From Diabrotica undecimpunctata (Eukaryota; Arthropoda; Insecta; Coleoptera; Chrysomelidae), in assembly GCF_040954645.1 (NCBI RefSeq), contig NC_092806.1:115116458-115180457 (forward strand): 64,000 bases of DNA. The letters are read 5' to 3'. The first letter of the stretch is position 1. The number at the start of each line of letters is the position of its first letter. The position numbers and the translations under genes were made by a program. The notes below the pieces were generated by a model. The model had not been told where the DNA came from, made no database searches, and saw nothing but the letters and a program-made list of their open reading frames with translations. Below are positions 23,311-34,529 of this stretch, one piece after another.

Positions 23311-24640
23311 TCATCATCATCATGTTTAGCTCGACAATCCTCTGTGGATCCTGGCCTGTTCTAGGATTCGACGCCATTATGTTCCGTTTCTGGCGACGTG
23401 TTGCCATCTTCTCATTTTTAGTATCCCTAAGTCGGTCTTAACTCCATCTAACTACCTAAGTAGTAGTCACTAGCAAGCCAAGGTACGTGAAGCGTATGTC
23501 AACACGTTCAAAGATATGACTTCCAAAGGCTGTTTCGGGTTCCTCATTTGCTATAGGATCCTCAGTAACCAACATGCACTTGGTTTTGTCTTCGTTGATG
23601 ACTAAACCGACCTTTTTCGCCGCCTTTCTAATTCTAGGACATTTGCTCAATATCTCGTTTGCGTCCTATTATGCCAATGTCATCAGTATATGCTAAGATT
23701 TGTATCGATCTAATGTAAATAGTACCGCCATCTCTAATTCGTGTATCTCGGACTGTCTTTTCCAAGGCAATGTTAAATAGGAAGCAAGCTAGGGCATCCA
23801 CTTGTCTGGGTCCATCCTTTATCTCAAAGGATCGAGAATTCTCTCCTTGTATCCTAACACTGGCTTTGAAGTTAGACATTATCATTCTTGTTAATCAGAG
23901 TTTTTCTGGTATACCAAACTCACGCATTGTGGGTAGTACTGTTTCCTTGACACTGTCGTATGTGGCCTTAAAGTCGACAAATAGGTGATGAGTTTCAATG
24001 TTAAATTCTCATGTTTTCTCGCGAGGATCTGTCTTATTGAATAAATCTGGTCAATTGTTGATTTTTCTAAAGAGATTCCGGCATTGTATTTTCCAACTAT
24101 GCTCACTGTATAAACTTCTGGCCTTTCGTAGATACCTAATATTTGCTAGCATTGTATAAGCAGTTGTTAACAGGGTTATACTTCTGTAGTTGTAACACTT
24201 GAGCTGATCGCCTTTTTTATGTAACAGGCATATCACGCCGTGAGACCATTCACAGGGCATGGTCTCATTTTGTCATGGCAAGAAATAAAAGTTTAGGGTC
24301 TGTAGCAGGGCGTCGCCATCATTCTTGTAGAGCTCACTTCAAATGTGATCAGTTTGATGGCCATTATTCAACCCATCTGTTCCAGATTGAAGCTGTATCA
24401 CTATTAACTTCCTTCTCCATCCTTACAGCTCCCTATTCGTGGCTAAAAGTCTTTGCTTATTTTGTTTAAATTTCTATAGAACTTTCGAGTTTCGTTTTCT
24501 TTTTTTGCATTCTAACTGCTTTTCCTTAAATTGTCTTTTTTCTATGTAATCTTTTTCTTCTCTTCTTAGGGTCCGGCATTTCTCCTTTATTCTTCTTGTG
24601 TATCAACCATTCGCTCAACTCGGGCATATTTTGACAGATT
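23311..24640 (-). pseudogene. RTE-type LINE reverse transcriptase (broken)
   Basis: Minus-strand frames give the RT in order: 'ICLLHKKGDQLKCYNYRSIT' (motif 1-2a), 'KSTIDQIYSIRQIL', 'MIMSNFKASVRIQGENSRSF', 'GPRQVDALACFLFNIALEK', 'QILAYTDDIGIIGR' (YTDD in place of YADD), 'VINEDKTKCMLVTEDP' and 'FGSHIFERVDIRFTYLG'. After a deletion comes a 3' terminal MASNPRTGQDPQRIVEL-like block with a (GAT)n tail at 23311-23322. Frameshifts separate the blocks. Catalytic motif A is within a damaged stretch. No intact coding potential. Confidence 0.8.
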
Positions 24641-24793
24641 CATAGCTGGAAACGTGCAACACAAAAGTTCCTAGCTCGCAGTATTAACTGCTAAAATAAA
24701 CTTTTATTACAGACTTCTTTCATTGAAAAAAGAAGAATTATTATAAATAGTGGAAGTGATAGATACTAAACCCATAAAATTTTGGGTAGTATA

Positions 24794-25029
24794 TGTTATG
24801 TATGGTTCTCATGTACGCATATACTTGGCAACGTTGCACTTGGTAAAGGGAACCACAAGTGACAGCTGTGACATGACAACCAAACATGGACAACATACTT
24901 AGGTTAGGGACTCCATGTGAACATGAATAATAATGTTAAGTTATATATCCTTATAAAGCTTAATAAAACCTATCGTAAGTAGCTTTATGTTATATTATGT
25001 CCCACAGTCCTAAAGAGGCATACATTACA
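24794..25029 (+). mobile_element. LTR of a truncated LTR retrotransposon
   Basis: A 236-bp segment starts TGTTATGTATG and ends CATACATTACA, nearly perfect terminal inverted repeats of LTR type. It is followed immediately by a primer-binding-site-like TGGTGGCAGCG and then a gag start. Only one LTR is visible, so the rest of the element has been lost. Confidence 0.7.
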
Positions 25030-25141
25030 TGGTGGCAGCGAAAAAGTGACGATAGGTTACGTTGTGTTAAAAGCCGGCGATTGTGAAAAAACCTATAAAA
25101 AATATACCTAAGTAAAGGAGCTATACTGTGCTCGAATTAAG

Positions 25142-25350
25142 ATGACAGATATTAGTAAAGGCTTAGATCCGTTTAGTTTCCAAGGAAATAATATTTCACA
25201 CGAGTGGAAATTTTGGAAGCAAAAGTTCCAGTTATTTTTAACAACCTCCGACAAAAGTGAAAAACCAGACCACATAAAAATCGCTATTCTCCTAAATCAG
25301 ATGGCATGCCTGAATTCTTCAACGAAATACCTGTCTCATAATGTGCCACA
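25142..25350 (+). pseudogene. Start of an LTR-retrotransposon gag
   Basis: The frame opens MTDISKGLDPFSFQGN and continues 'EWKFWKQKFQLFLTTS', 'KPDHIKIAILLNQM' and 'NSSTKYLSHN', the standard N-terminus of Ty3/gypsy-type gag (WK.W.Q.F..F). It sits 112 bp after the PBS-like site, as expected for a leader. Homology stops near 25350, where unrelated sequence begins. Confidence 0.65.
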
Positions 25351-25419
25351 TATACCATATTCTCTATTTAAAATTGAAGGTTTGTGGTACGGGAGAGGAG
25401 GTGGTTGACAAGTGACAGA

Positions 25420-26030
25420 TATCAATGTCGTTAAAAGATGTATCTGTTGGAATAAAAATCAACCTGTTTTAGCATTTTAAGAAAATGCAATGAATGTTAA
25501 TAAATATTAGGGCTGACTTTTTTGAGCAGCCAACTCTTTATTTTATAATATTCGTAAATATCCACTTGGCATAATTTATTATTCTCTACCATTACTTTTT
25601 TTATAACCAAAAGTCAATAAAGTTTATCCAGTTTGGATGTCATGAGACTTGGAATACTATTAAGACTTGCCACCAAAGATGTATTGATGAATGAAATAAG
25701 TTTTTATTTCTTTTATAGATGTAAAAAAATAGAGTAGCATTTATGAAATGTCATTAACAATATAAAAAATAGGCTTGTTAAAAAACTGTACTTCTAGAAT
25801 AGGAGAACACCTAACACTTGATACATTGATAAAACATTGAGTACAATAAGTTTCTTTACAATATTTCTAGTTGATCTTAAAAAAATAATTATTCATCAGA
25901 ATTTTACAACTATCTAATGAAAAAAAAAATAAGATGCATTATCAGAAATCAATCTAATTCCGATACCAATCCAACATAAACCCAAACCAGACCTAGCAAT
26001 AATAATAGTAATGTCAATAAATTAAACAAA
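25420..26030. other. No gene recognised
   Basis: AT-rich. It may contain decayed Penelope sequence upstream of the next feature, but I could not support it. Confidence 0.4.
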
Positions 26031-26036
26031 CACTAT

Positions 26037-26479
26037 ATACCATACTTTAATGGTTTCTTAGAAGAAACGTCGAAAATGTTGGCAAAATATATCAATGTTG
26101 GACATAAATCGTCAAAAACATCCGGAAAATATATTTCAAAATTTTAAACCCAATGTTAGATCATCAGTTGGATGTTATTTCTAAAATAAATTGTAAAGAC
26201 TGCAATTCGACATATATTGGGCACACACACCAATATCTACATAGAAAGGTTGTTGCACACAAACATAGTGTACAAACCAACAAATTATACACTAAAACTT
26301 TAGCCACGCATTTTCTAGAAAAAAGCCATTCTTTTGATTTTGAAAATGTAAAGATTTTGGAAAAAGAACAAAACTATAACAAAGGATGCGTACTGGAAAT
26401 GATTCACATAAAAAAAATGATCAAAATTCTGTCAATAAGACTGATATCAAAGATATTTCCATTATGTACCATAATTTAA
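26037..26479 (+). pseudogene. Penelope-like element C-terminus with GIY-YIG endonuclease
   Basis: The upstream frame reads 'IPYFNGFLEETSKMLAKY' (end of the RT region). A shifted frame gives 'DVISKINCKDCNSTYIGHTH', 'FLEKSHSFDFENVKILEKEQ' and 'LEMIHIKKM'. The CxxC, TYIG and HSFDFENVKIL blocks are those of the GIY-YIG nuclease that ends Penelope-like retroelements. The stop is followed by a non-coding tail with a GGC/GCC stem and CGAAACG at 26681-26700. Upstream RT is missing, so the copy is 5'-truncated and dead. Confidence 0.8.
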
Positions 26480-26814
26480 TAAACTAAGTTGCTGTTTAAA
26501 TGCACCATTGGCAGATATTTAAGATACGACCCTGAACCATTTACATTTTGAAGTACCAGCCATATGTATTTTAGCGTCAGATATCAATTTTGCATTCCAT
26601 GCAGAACCACCAAATAGTGTAGACATAAAATACAATTGTCTATTAACGTAATTTTAAATAAATAAAGTGCTTATTGAAACTGGCAAATAGCCGAAACGTT
26701 TAAGCAATAATCAAGTGTTTTATTTGCAACAGACCGACAAACCCATGATTTAAAAAAACTTTCTGTATATATATTGACAGATATTTTTTGTTTTAAAAGA
26801 GCACCTACTATTTT

Positions 26815-27540
26815 CTTCTTCTTCGTGTTTTTCTCCCATTATAAGTTCGCCATTTTCGTAGTCCAGAGCACACTATTTTCTCAGTTGCCTTTTTTGAGGT
26901 CTGTATCTACCATAGCATTTCCTTTGTATTTTTTCTTGTAGCAAGTCTTCCTCTCTGTCTTCTTCCGGGCAATATTCATTGTTCAATATTCTTTTTGGTC
27001 ACCTGTGCTCTGGCTTTCTTTGTTCATGCCCGTACCGCTGCAAGGCTCTGTTTTCCAACTTTTTTGTATTGAGTACTGTACTGTACTGTTTTGTATTTTG
27101 TATTGTACTTCCATTCTGTTCCATATTTCCTCTGTTCTTATTCTATCCGCTTTGGTGGTTTGTAGACGTCTTCTCATAAAGTTAAGTTCAACTGTTCTTA
27201 TTTTATTTCGTATTGATGTTGCCAGTGGTCATATTTTCGCTCCATATAGGATAATATTCATCACTATGCTCTGAAAGATCCTTTTTTTGTTTTCTTTGGT
27301 TAGAATGTTGTTTCATATCACTTCATGGAGTGCTTTCGTGGCTTGTTTCCCCCCTTCTATTTTCATTTCTATATCTTTCGTACAAGTACCATTTCGGCTT
27401 GTCATTGACCTCAAATACTTAACAGTCTTACAAATTTTAATAGTCTCTTCTTCTAAGCTTAAGTTCAAATCTGCAACCTCGGATCCAATGTATAAATATT
27501 CGGTTTTAGACATATTTATCTTAGAGTCACGATAGCTCGA
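26815..27540 (-). pseudogene. RTE-like LINE RT C-terminal region
   Basis: Minus-strand frames give 'INMSKTEYLYIGSEVADL', 'TVKYLRSMTSRNGTCTKDI', 'GGKQATKALHEVI', an ILYGA-type block, then 'MRRRLQTTKADRIRTEEI'. This is the KTEYM..G / KYLGS....DI / GR.AT..L / LYGAE.W series of an insect LINE family. Many stops; no 3' tail was assigned. Confidence 0.65.
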
Positions 27541-27609
27541 GGATATCTGCAGATTTATGAACGTTGAAAACACAATGATTGACCACATAAAATGTAAACA
27601 ACTGAATGT

Positions 27610-27830
27610 TACTGTCACGTTCAGAAAAAGGGAGAAGACCGATTACAAAAGCAGATACTAGACTAGATACGACAGGGAAGACGTAGGAGAGCTAAACCAT
27701 GAACAAGTTGGTGAGAGTGTATCGACGGTGGAATGGAACGAAGGGTGCTAAATGTGCACATGTGCCAAAACAGAGCTCAGTCAAGACTGGGTATCGGAAG
27801 ACGACGTAGAACTTTATAAACCGTTTTTAT
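27610..27830 (+). pseudogene. LINE 3' end, plus strand
   Basis: The frame reads a GRRRRAKP..SW..CIDGGM-like block and 'CQNRAQSRLGIGRRRRTL', the C-terminal tail of an RTE-like LINE. It meets the preceding minus-strand LINE head to head near 27.55 kb. Confidence 0.5.
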
Positions 27831-27907
27831 TCTGTATATGACCTATTTTAATTTTATTTTTTAGTTTTAATTTTAAATTTTAATACCTATTAGTTTAAAA
27901 TTTGTAT

Positions 27908-27955
27908 TGTTTGTTTCAGATTTGTAATCAACGAATTTTTTTGGTAAGTGATTTT
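27908..27955 (+). repeat. Second copy of the micro-exon-shaped repeat
   Basis: A 24-nt core at 27920-27943 lies between TTTCAG and GTAAGT and closely matches the core at 2909-2931. Confidence 0.4.
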
Positions 27956-28299
27956 AGTAAAATTATTTCGAGTCTGTAAAGATTTACTGAATTTATTGTT
28001 CACGATGTTTCTTGGTTCCCTTTGCTTTTCTTATTCTTTATATTTACATTTAAATATTTTCTGCTTGTAAACGATTCTAAAGTGCGCAAAATATATAACG
28101 ACATACTAAACTGAGCAAAAACAATATAATTATAAATTATATGGACTGTTTTCCATGTAAAAAGTAGAAAAATGTCTTGTACTTGCCTCCAGGAATGTCA
28201 AGTCCTGAATTTGTTAATTCTTTGAAGTCGACGGTCGAAATCTTTTACAGCTCTCTAGAATAGCATCTATGTTAGCAGGTTAGCAAAAATACACAAAAT

Positions 28300-28930
28300 C
28301 TTCTAAGCACAGTCAATTAAGTTAGGAAATTTGTCATTTTCAACTTCTTCAAAAATACTTTTGAGCTCTGTATCATTCTGAAGATCAATTAACTCATTTT
28401 TCAAATCCCTAGCTTCGTATCCAAAAATAGAAAGATGAGCTACATTTGCTGTTGTTATTGCCCATTGATTTTCCACCAAGCGAAATGGTTCTTGAAACTT
28501 CTTGAAATCACTAAACCTCACAGACATTGCGTCCTTTAGGTCTGCTAACAGCTTCAGCAGGTCAGAAATCTCTTGACTTTCATCTGGATTTTCATCAAAA
28601 AGTGCTTTAACGGAAGGAAAGCTGGAATAATCTTCATTTGACAATTCTTCAATATACATATTCAGCTTCTGATTCAGTGAAAACGCAATACTCATCATTT
28701 TCGTTACAATGTTATTGTAGTCTCCTTGCAATTTGGTCAATGTTTCATTCATAATGCTCATTGTATTAGTGAGAAACGCTACTTTAAGCCACCAACTAAA
28801 ATTATGAATATCAGGAAACTCTTTATTCTTTGTAGCCAAAAACAGAGTAATCTCATGTCGAATGCTGAAGAAACGTTCCAAAACTTTACCCTTACTCAGC
28901 CATCATTAGCACGTGCAAATCCTACCCTGT
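28300..28930 (-). pseudogene. hAT-type transposase fragment (GTF2IRD2/ZBED-like)
   Basis: The 192-residue frame and its upstream continuation read 'LERFFSIRHEITLFLATKNK', 'FSWWLKVAFLTNTMSIMNE', 'TKLQGDYNNIVTKMMSIAFS', 'RFSDFKKFQEPFRLVEN' and 'LQNDTELKSIFEEV'. This succession (FL...K / W...LAFL.D....LN..LQG / KL / RF.DF / F.NPF / LQ.D..LK) is that of hAT-family transposases annotated in animals as GTF2I-repeat-containing protein 2-like. The expected C-terminal dimerisation block (LFGSTYLCEQ.FS) is not readable downstream, and a stop precedes the N-terminal side. Partial and inactive. Confidence 0.65.
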
Positions 28931-29404
28931 TGCCTAATTTCCTATGAAATTAAAATGGTAAATGTATTTAGGGTTCATTTATTTTTTCGGGCATGCGTAT
29001 TTACGAGGTCCACAAGGATTTGAAACATTTTTACTGGCCGGCCAGTGCCACTGTGGGGGGGGGGGGGTAAAGATGACTAATGCGAAATGTGGTACAATGC
29101 ATGGCGCCGCTCTACACTACTGTAATCTGATTAAATACATAAATAGAAACATAAATATATTATAACTTGCAAATTTTGTTTTACTGTCTACCAGTCTGAG
29201 GGCCGCAAGCGGCCCACGGGCCGTGTAGTGAGTATGGTTGCTCTAGTTGCTGTCATAAAGATTCAATATACGAAGTCAAATACGGGTAAACACAGTAAAT
29301 TTGAAAAATATACTCTTCTGATAATTACATTCAAGTCAAACAAATCAAAAAACTTTGATGTTTTCTAGAAGGCATACATGTCATGTGTATATGTCTAAAA
29401 GTTT

Positions 29405-29968
29405 ATATTCCGGCCCCATTATGACATGTTTTATTCTATTTCATCACGCGCCGATCTTCTCCAGGTTCTCACGTCTAGCAAATTTTGCGCGTCCGCTGCC
29501 ACTTCCTCCTCCCATCTTTTCCGTGGCCTTCCTTTTGGTCTTGCGCCCTGCATTTTACTATCTAGGGCTCTTTTCGGCAATCTTTCTGTCTCCATTCTTA
29601 CTACATGACCAGCCCAGTGAAGTCTCTGAAGTTTAACGAATTCTGAGATCGGTGTCTCTTTGAACAGTTGGTAGAGTTCATGGTTATACCTGGATCTCCA
29701 TATTCCGTTTTCGTTAATAGGTCCAAATATCTTTCTTAGGACTTTTCTTTCGAAGATTTCCAGTTTTCTTTTTGTCTCTTCGGTCATAACTCATGTCTCG
29801 CACCTATAATATATTATTGGTCTGATAATAGTTTTGTAGACCCTGATTTTCGATCTCCAGTGTGTGTTTTTGGAGCAAATAAGCTTTGTTTCCCTTTACT
29901 ATTCTTCTTTGGATTTCTGGTTTTTCTGTTCCATCCGTGTTTAATGTAACTCCTAAATATGTGAAACT

Positions 29969-29970
<2 letters not shown>
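29405..29970 (-). pseudogene. RTE-like LINE RT C-terminal region
   Basis: The minus-strand frame reads 'FERKVLRKIFGPINENGIW', 'LYQLFKETPISEFVKLQRL', 'WAGHVVRMETERLPKRAL' and 'GARPKGRPRKRWEEEV', with upstream '[19 protein letters not shown]' in a shifted frame. This is the FGP(V/I)CENG..R / W.GHV.RM family. It runs directly into the (TA)n tract on its 5' side. Confidence 0.7.
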
Positions 29971-29973
<3 letters not shown>

Positions 29974-30036
<63 letters not shown>

Positions 30037-30042
30037 CATTAC

Positions 30043-30116
<74 letters not shown>
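29974..30116. repeat. (TA)n microsatellite
   Basis: Two long TA tracts separated by TTACATTACATT. Tyr-Ile frames through it are artefacts. Confidence 0.95.
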
Positions 30117-30118
<2 letters not shown>

Positions 30119-30160
30119 GTATGTCAATAAAAGGGCTATTGGTTAACTATTTTTTTATAT

Positions 30161-30200
30161 CTCGAGCTTTCAATTGTGTTTACAATTATTATCAAGAGCT
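30161..30200 (-). ncRNA. Hammerhead-like core in a Penelope-type end (decayed)
   Basis: The minus strand has TTGATAAT, a perfect AATTGT/ACAATT stem with AAAC loop, then GAAAGCTC. The layout equals the CTGATGA-stem-GAAA core found in other repeats of this window, but with two changed core positions. It lies downstream of the minus-strand Penelope nuclease fragment, as expected for an element end. Activity is unlikely. Confidence 0.35.
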
Positions 30201-30636
30201 AAAAAAGACAAAATATCTTACAAGGTTGAACTAGAAAGAAAAAACAATTTTTGTTAACTTACCAAATAAAAATTAGTTCAGTAAATAAAAATTGCTGCTA
30301 ATACAAAAATAATTAATATAAAAATGTCCTAATCTAATAAATGCTTCTCTGAAAATTTTTAGTATAATTTTGAACATTTTTTTAATACAAAAACAATTGA
30401 ATTTATAAATAAGTTAAAATAGCAACCAATTACAAATAAGCCTCAATGTCATAAATGCCAAACTTAAAATTTTTATTTTTGACAATTATATTGCCAAAAA
30501 TAAAATTTCGTTTAAACATTCTTTTTTGTTTAGTACCAAAAAAGAAGAAGATTTATTCACCGTTGACAGATGTCTGAAAAAATGTAACAGATATATGGAG
30601 AATTAAATATGACATTTTACAAGTTTTATATATAAA

Positions 30637-30860
30637 TCATAAAGAAAGAATATCATTATAAATTTTGCTTAGATTTTGAATTTCTGATCTTTTGTTTAAA
30701 TTATTATCACAAACCATTTCCAAAAAAGTACTTTTAAATTTATTACTTTCACTACATAAAATTTTAATGTTATCAAAATCCATAATATGGTCTTTATCGA
30801 TTACATGCTCTGCCAAAGCACAAGATGGTTTTTTAATTCTGCAATCACTTTTGTGAGTTT
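30637..30860 (-). pseudogene. Penelope GIY-YIG nuclease, C-terminal half
   Basis: The minus strand reads 'HKSDCRIKKPSCALAEHV', 'HIMDFDNIKILCSESNKFKS' and 'TFLEMVCDNN' to a stop. These are the second half of the GIY-YIG domain of Penelope-like elements. Confidence 0.7.
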
Positions 30861-30921
30861 GTTTTTTTCTTTTTTTTTTTCAAATTAAACTAAATATCCT
30901 ATAGACAAATTTGAAAAAACG

Positions 30922-31053
30922 AATTTAGTATACAGCATTAGTTGTACTCAGTGTGAGGCTGAATATGTTGGTGAGACCGGAAGAAATCTTTCAAATCGCA
31001 TTATTTCTCACAAAAGTGACTGCAGAATTAAAAAACCATCTTGTGCTATGCCA
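30922..31053 (+). pseudogene. Penelope GIY-YIG nuclease, N-terminal half, opposite strand
   Basis: The plus strand reads 'LVYSISCTQCEAEYVGETGR' and 'HKSDCRIKKPSCA'. It carries the CxxC and YVGETGR (GIY-YIG) motifs and overlaps the neighbouring minus-strand piece by the shared HKSDCRIKKPSCA segment, so two copies of one element lie head to head. Confidence 0.75.
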
Positions 31054-31055
31054 AG

Positions 31056-32766
31056 TCAGAAACTGCGTCAGGAAGTAGTCTAGTTTCCTGAACTTACATT
31101 CCCACCACGGCCTCAGATCGGGAATAAGCTCCTTCGTCCACCTTGCCTTTCCGCTATCATTCGCCCATTCTCTCTGCCACTCTACTATCGTTCTTTCTCT
31201 CTCATTTTCATCTATATTTACATCCGTACTCCTCGCATACACTCTCGCTCGCTCTTTGCATAACAAAACGATCGGTATCACCGTTCCAATGGCATATAGA
31301 GCATCATTTGAAACTGTCCTATATGCGCTAGATACCCTGAGGAGTATTCGCCTTTGCGAAGTCTCCATCAGCTTAGCGTATTTCGCAGTGTTTAGTACGC
31401 TACACCACACGGGGACAGCGTAAGTTACCACCGACTGGAAAACTCCATTTAACACCTTTCTTTTGGTGCTACCTGGGCCTCCAATTTTTGACATCAGCCG
31501 TATCAACGCCTTCAGATTTCGGTCCGCCTTCTTTACCGTCTTTTGGATGTGTACTCCGAACCTTAGTCCTTTCGACAACCAGACTCCCAGATACTTAATC
31601 GATTTAACCGGTGCAACCTCCACACCTTCCACTATAAAGCGAAGAGAAGATTTTTCCCGGCTCCCTTTGAGAACTAACACCTTAGTTTTCTGAGGCGCTA
31701 GCTGTAGATCGTTCTCTCTGATTCACCTACTAATGCGACGGAGGGCTGTGTTAGCCGCATTAGCCATGTCCGTTTTCTGACTCGCCTTCGCAACCAGTGC
31801 GAGATCATCGGCATAAGCTTGGCATCTGTAGCCTCAACACCCCGTCGTACAGGACATTCCAGACGATGGGACCTAGTACTGAACCCTGCAGAACACTCTG
31901 CGACAAACTGATGCTGGTATCTTTTTCTCTTATGGACCTGTCAGTAAAGTATCTGTCAATTACATTGACCAGGTGCTCACTAACGCCTAATTTTCTCAGC
32001 CTGGACATGATTTTTTCCCATGATGCCGCAATAAAGGCATTCTTGACGTCAAGCAGGAAAAGAGCCACTTATCTCTTTGTATCCTGCGTAACTAAAGAGG
32101 TTACTTCTGTGACTGCATCTATGGTAGATCTTTTGGCCCTAAAGCCATATTGGCGGACACTCAGCGCATGCTTTTCTTCTAGCTGTCGCTCACAAGCCGT
32201 TCGTACAATTTAGCTGTCGAACTAAGAAGGCAAATTGGCCGAAATCGTACCTCGTCCTCTTCACCTCTACCTTTCGGGATAAGGACAACCTTAGCCTCTT
32301 TCAACATTGTTGGAAGCTGCTGTTGTTCAAGCAGTTTGTTTAGTAATCTCAGGAAAACCTGCGGGTATCTTAGTGCGGCGAGTCTTACTATCTCCGGCAT
32401 AACTCCATCTACGCCAGGTGCCTTTCGGATCTTCATCCGTCTAACTGCCTCGCCGAATTCCAACTCAGGAAAAGGTTCCGCATCTACGAAACCAATAACC
32501 CTTTTACGCCCATCCTCCATCTGAGAAAAGAGTTCCCGTATTAAACGGAGTTTCTCATCCTCAGGCAGGGGGTAGGGTGTCTTTTTCCCCTTCAATTCGG
32601 TACAGACAGTCTTGAAGCCCTGCCCCCAGATGTCCCTTTCGAGATCCTGAAGCAGGTCACTCCACCTTTGTTTCTTAGATCTTCTTATATCATTCCTGTA
32701 TTCATTCTGCATTTGCTTTAATTTATTTATTCTCTCTTCCAAATGGATACCTACATTATATAACAG
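31056..32766 (-). pseudogene. R1-clade LINE reverse transcriptase region (broken)
   Basis: Minus-strand frames in order: 'IRRSKKQRWSDLLQDLERDI', 'KIRKAPGVDGVMPEIVRLA' (K.PG.DG), 'AKVVLIPKGRGEEDEVRFRP' and 'ICLLSSTAKLYERL', then 'FLLDVKNAFIAASW' (motif A Asp present), 'VLQGSVLGPIVWNVLYDGVL', YADDLALVAKA (intact YADD) near 31.79 kb, then 'SIKYLGVWLSKGLRFGVHI', 'GGPGSTKRKVLNGV', 'YRTVSNDALYAIG' and 'LTQFLTWH'. The motif set fits the R1 clade. At least two frameshifts and a TGA after 'ALRRISR' break it. ORF1, endonuclease and 3' end are missing. The 5' side is cut by an RTE insertion. Confidence 0.85.
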
Positions 32767-32776
32767 ACGTGTGTGT

Positions 32777-33012
32777 CTTCTTCTTATGGTGCCTATCCGT
32801 TACGGATGTTGGACACTAACATGGCTATTCTGACTTTGTTGACTGCTGCCCTGAAAAGTCCGGTAGTGGTTAAGTTAAACCATTTTCGCAGGTTATGCAG
32901 CCAGGATATTCTTCTTCGTCCTGGACCTCTTTTCCCATGCACTTTACCTTGAAGTATGGTCCGAAGTAGGTTGTATCGTTGTTCATTGCGCATTATATGG
33001 CCCAGGTATTCT
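32777..33012 (-). mobile_element. 236-bp RTE-type LINE 3' end with 10-bp TSD
   Basis: 'acgtgtgtgt' repeats at 32767-32776 and 33013-33022 around an insert whose minus strand reads 'EYLGHIMRNEQRYNLLRTIL', 'KRGPGRRRISWLHNLRKW' and 'FRAAVNKVRIAMLVSNIR', ending in a (GAA)n tail. The TSD has simple-repeat character, but the boundaries agree exactly with the ends of LINE homology. Confidence 0.75.
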
Positions 33013-33025
33013 ACGTGTGTGTTGA

Positions 33026-33313
33026 CCTTCAAAAATATGTCTGAACGCTGTAAAAGAAAAAGCGGGAAGACACTGCCACCAGGTAGCAAAAGATAAATTA
33101 AAATGGAAACGCCAAGGGAGCTTTACTTTCAGAAGTGGACAGTCAATAGCTATTGAAAGAAGAAGGAAATATGTTTTAAGTTGTGAATTACGTGTTCAAA
33201 AAATATTTATTGCAATAATATTTTATTGCACAAAAACCACCACCAACAAAATAAAAACCAATTTTACTAACTGGCCTGTAAGGCTGGATTTCAGAGTTAG
33301 TCCTGGCGCTTAA
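33026..33313 (+). CDS. Unassigned open frame, no start codon
   Basis: About 95 sense codons including 'HCHQVAKDKLKWKRQGSFTF' and 'SIAIERRRKYVLSC'. The basic first half resembles a LINE C-terminal tail, but I cannot place it. It may be chance. Confidence 0.2.
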   Translation, partial: PSKICLNAVKEKAGRHCHQVAKDKLKWKRQGSFTFRSGQSIAIERRRKYVLSCELRVQKIFIAIIFYCTKTTTNKIKTNFTNWPVRLDFRVSPGA

Positions 33314-33329
33314 TTTCAAATATTCGTAT

Positions 33330-34080
33330 ATAAAAGTCCTATTTAAACAATGATAAAACTTAATTTAAAAAAAAGTATGGTGTTTATTTGTATAAATATA
33401 TAAATATTCCCTTAAAATATACGTGCCGTAACTGTTTTTTTAATGTGCGATTAAACAATATTTGCACGAATATAATAAAAACTTTGTTAACATAATAAAA
33501 CGCCATAAACTATAATACTTATTTAAGTTTAAATAATGAGGTAGAATTTGTTTTCAAGTAGACACGACATGTCGAAATTAATGTTATGAAATATTGTATC
33601 TACAAAATTTATATAAGTTAATATATAAGATTATCTCAATATATTTTTGTGTACAGAATAAAGAATAACAACTTTTTATAGAATCTACAATAGACATTAA
33701 TGGCCAAAAATGTTAATAAGTATAATTAAAAGCCAACGATAAGTACTCAAGAAACTATATCAATTTTATGTATTACTTCTAGCAAAAGAGTATCGAAAAT
33801 TATATCACATCTAGGCACTCATTTTATAGCTAACAACAAAATAAATCTTGGATTTATGTCCATCTTGTGGAAATATGTCAACGTTGTCCTTCAAATCAAT
33901 GAACAAAGTTTGCACGATTGTTAATTTCCATGCTTCTGTCTAAGAATAAAATAATAAAGAGTCAGAATCTTCATAAACGTTGGGGAAAAATAAAAATGGA
34001 AAATAGATCAAAACATCATTCTATTATTTTATTTAATGATTGCGCAACTTGGACGAGAAATAAAATATAATAATCTTTTT
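33330..34080. other. No gene recognised
   Basis: AT-rich; nothing supported. Confidence 0.5.
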
Positions 34081-34089
34081 GGTGATTGC

Positions 34090-34340
34090 ACATCGAATGA
34101 CAAATAAAAATGGAGAACGTCTCATTGATATCTGCAAGAACTGTGATTTGGTTTTTATATCTACATCTTTCAACCATCTACCTCGAAAAAAGCCAAAACT
34201 TGAAAACATCCTAACTTAATGCTTGGTGAATAGCAAGTTGATCATGTGGCTATCTTTAAGAAATCCATAAAAGAAATGGTTAATGTTAAAGTTTTGAGGA
34301 ATGCCAATATTGATTTAGGTAATTACTTACAACGAGTGGA
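34090..34340 (+). pseudogene. LINE endonuclease C-terminal fragment
   Basis: The plus strand reads 'NKNGERLIDICKNCDLVFIS' and, in shifted frames, an IDHVAI-like segment and an NIDLDHYL-like segment (SDHYL in relatives). These are the last blocks of the APE endonuclease of RTE-type LINEs. Most catalytic residues are absent. Confidence 0.55.
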
Positions 34341-34529
34341 AATTCGATAATCTTGACACGGTAAAGCATCTGCTCAAGCAAATCCTACAGAAAGCCGTAT
34401 ATGGTACGGGATTGCAGCCAATAGAGATAGCAAGTTAACGATATTTTTTAGTGTGACCACGCCCTGACAAGAGCTCAAGGAATGAGGAAGAGGAAACATG
34501 TTCACAACATTATTCTTAATATTTGGGAA

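Noticed and set aside
29056..29250. G-run and 'gccgcaagcggcccacggg' segment as a hAT terminus
   Set aside because: It resembles hAT-type ends by composition only; no matching opposite end or TSD was found near the hAT fragment.
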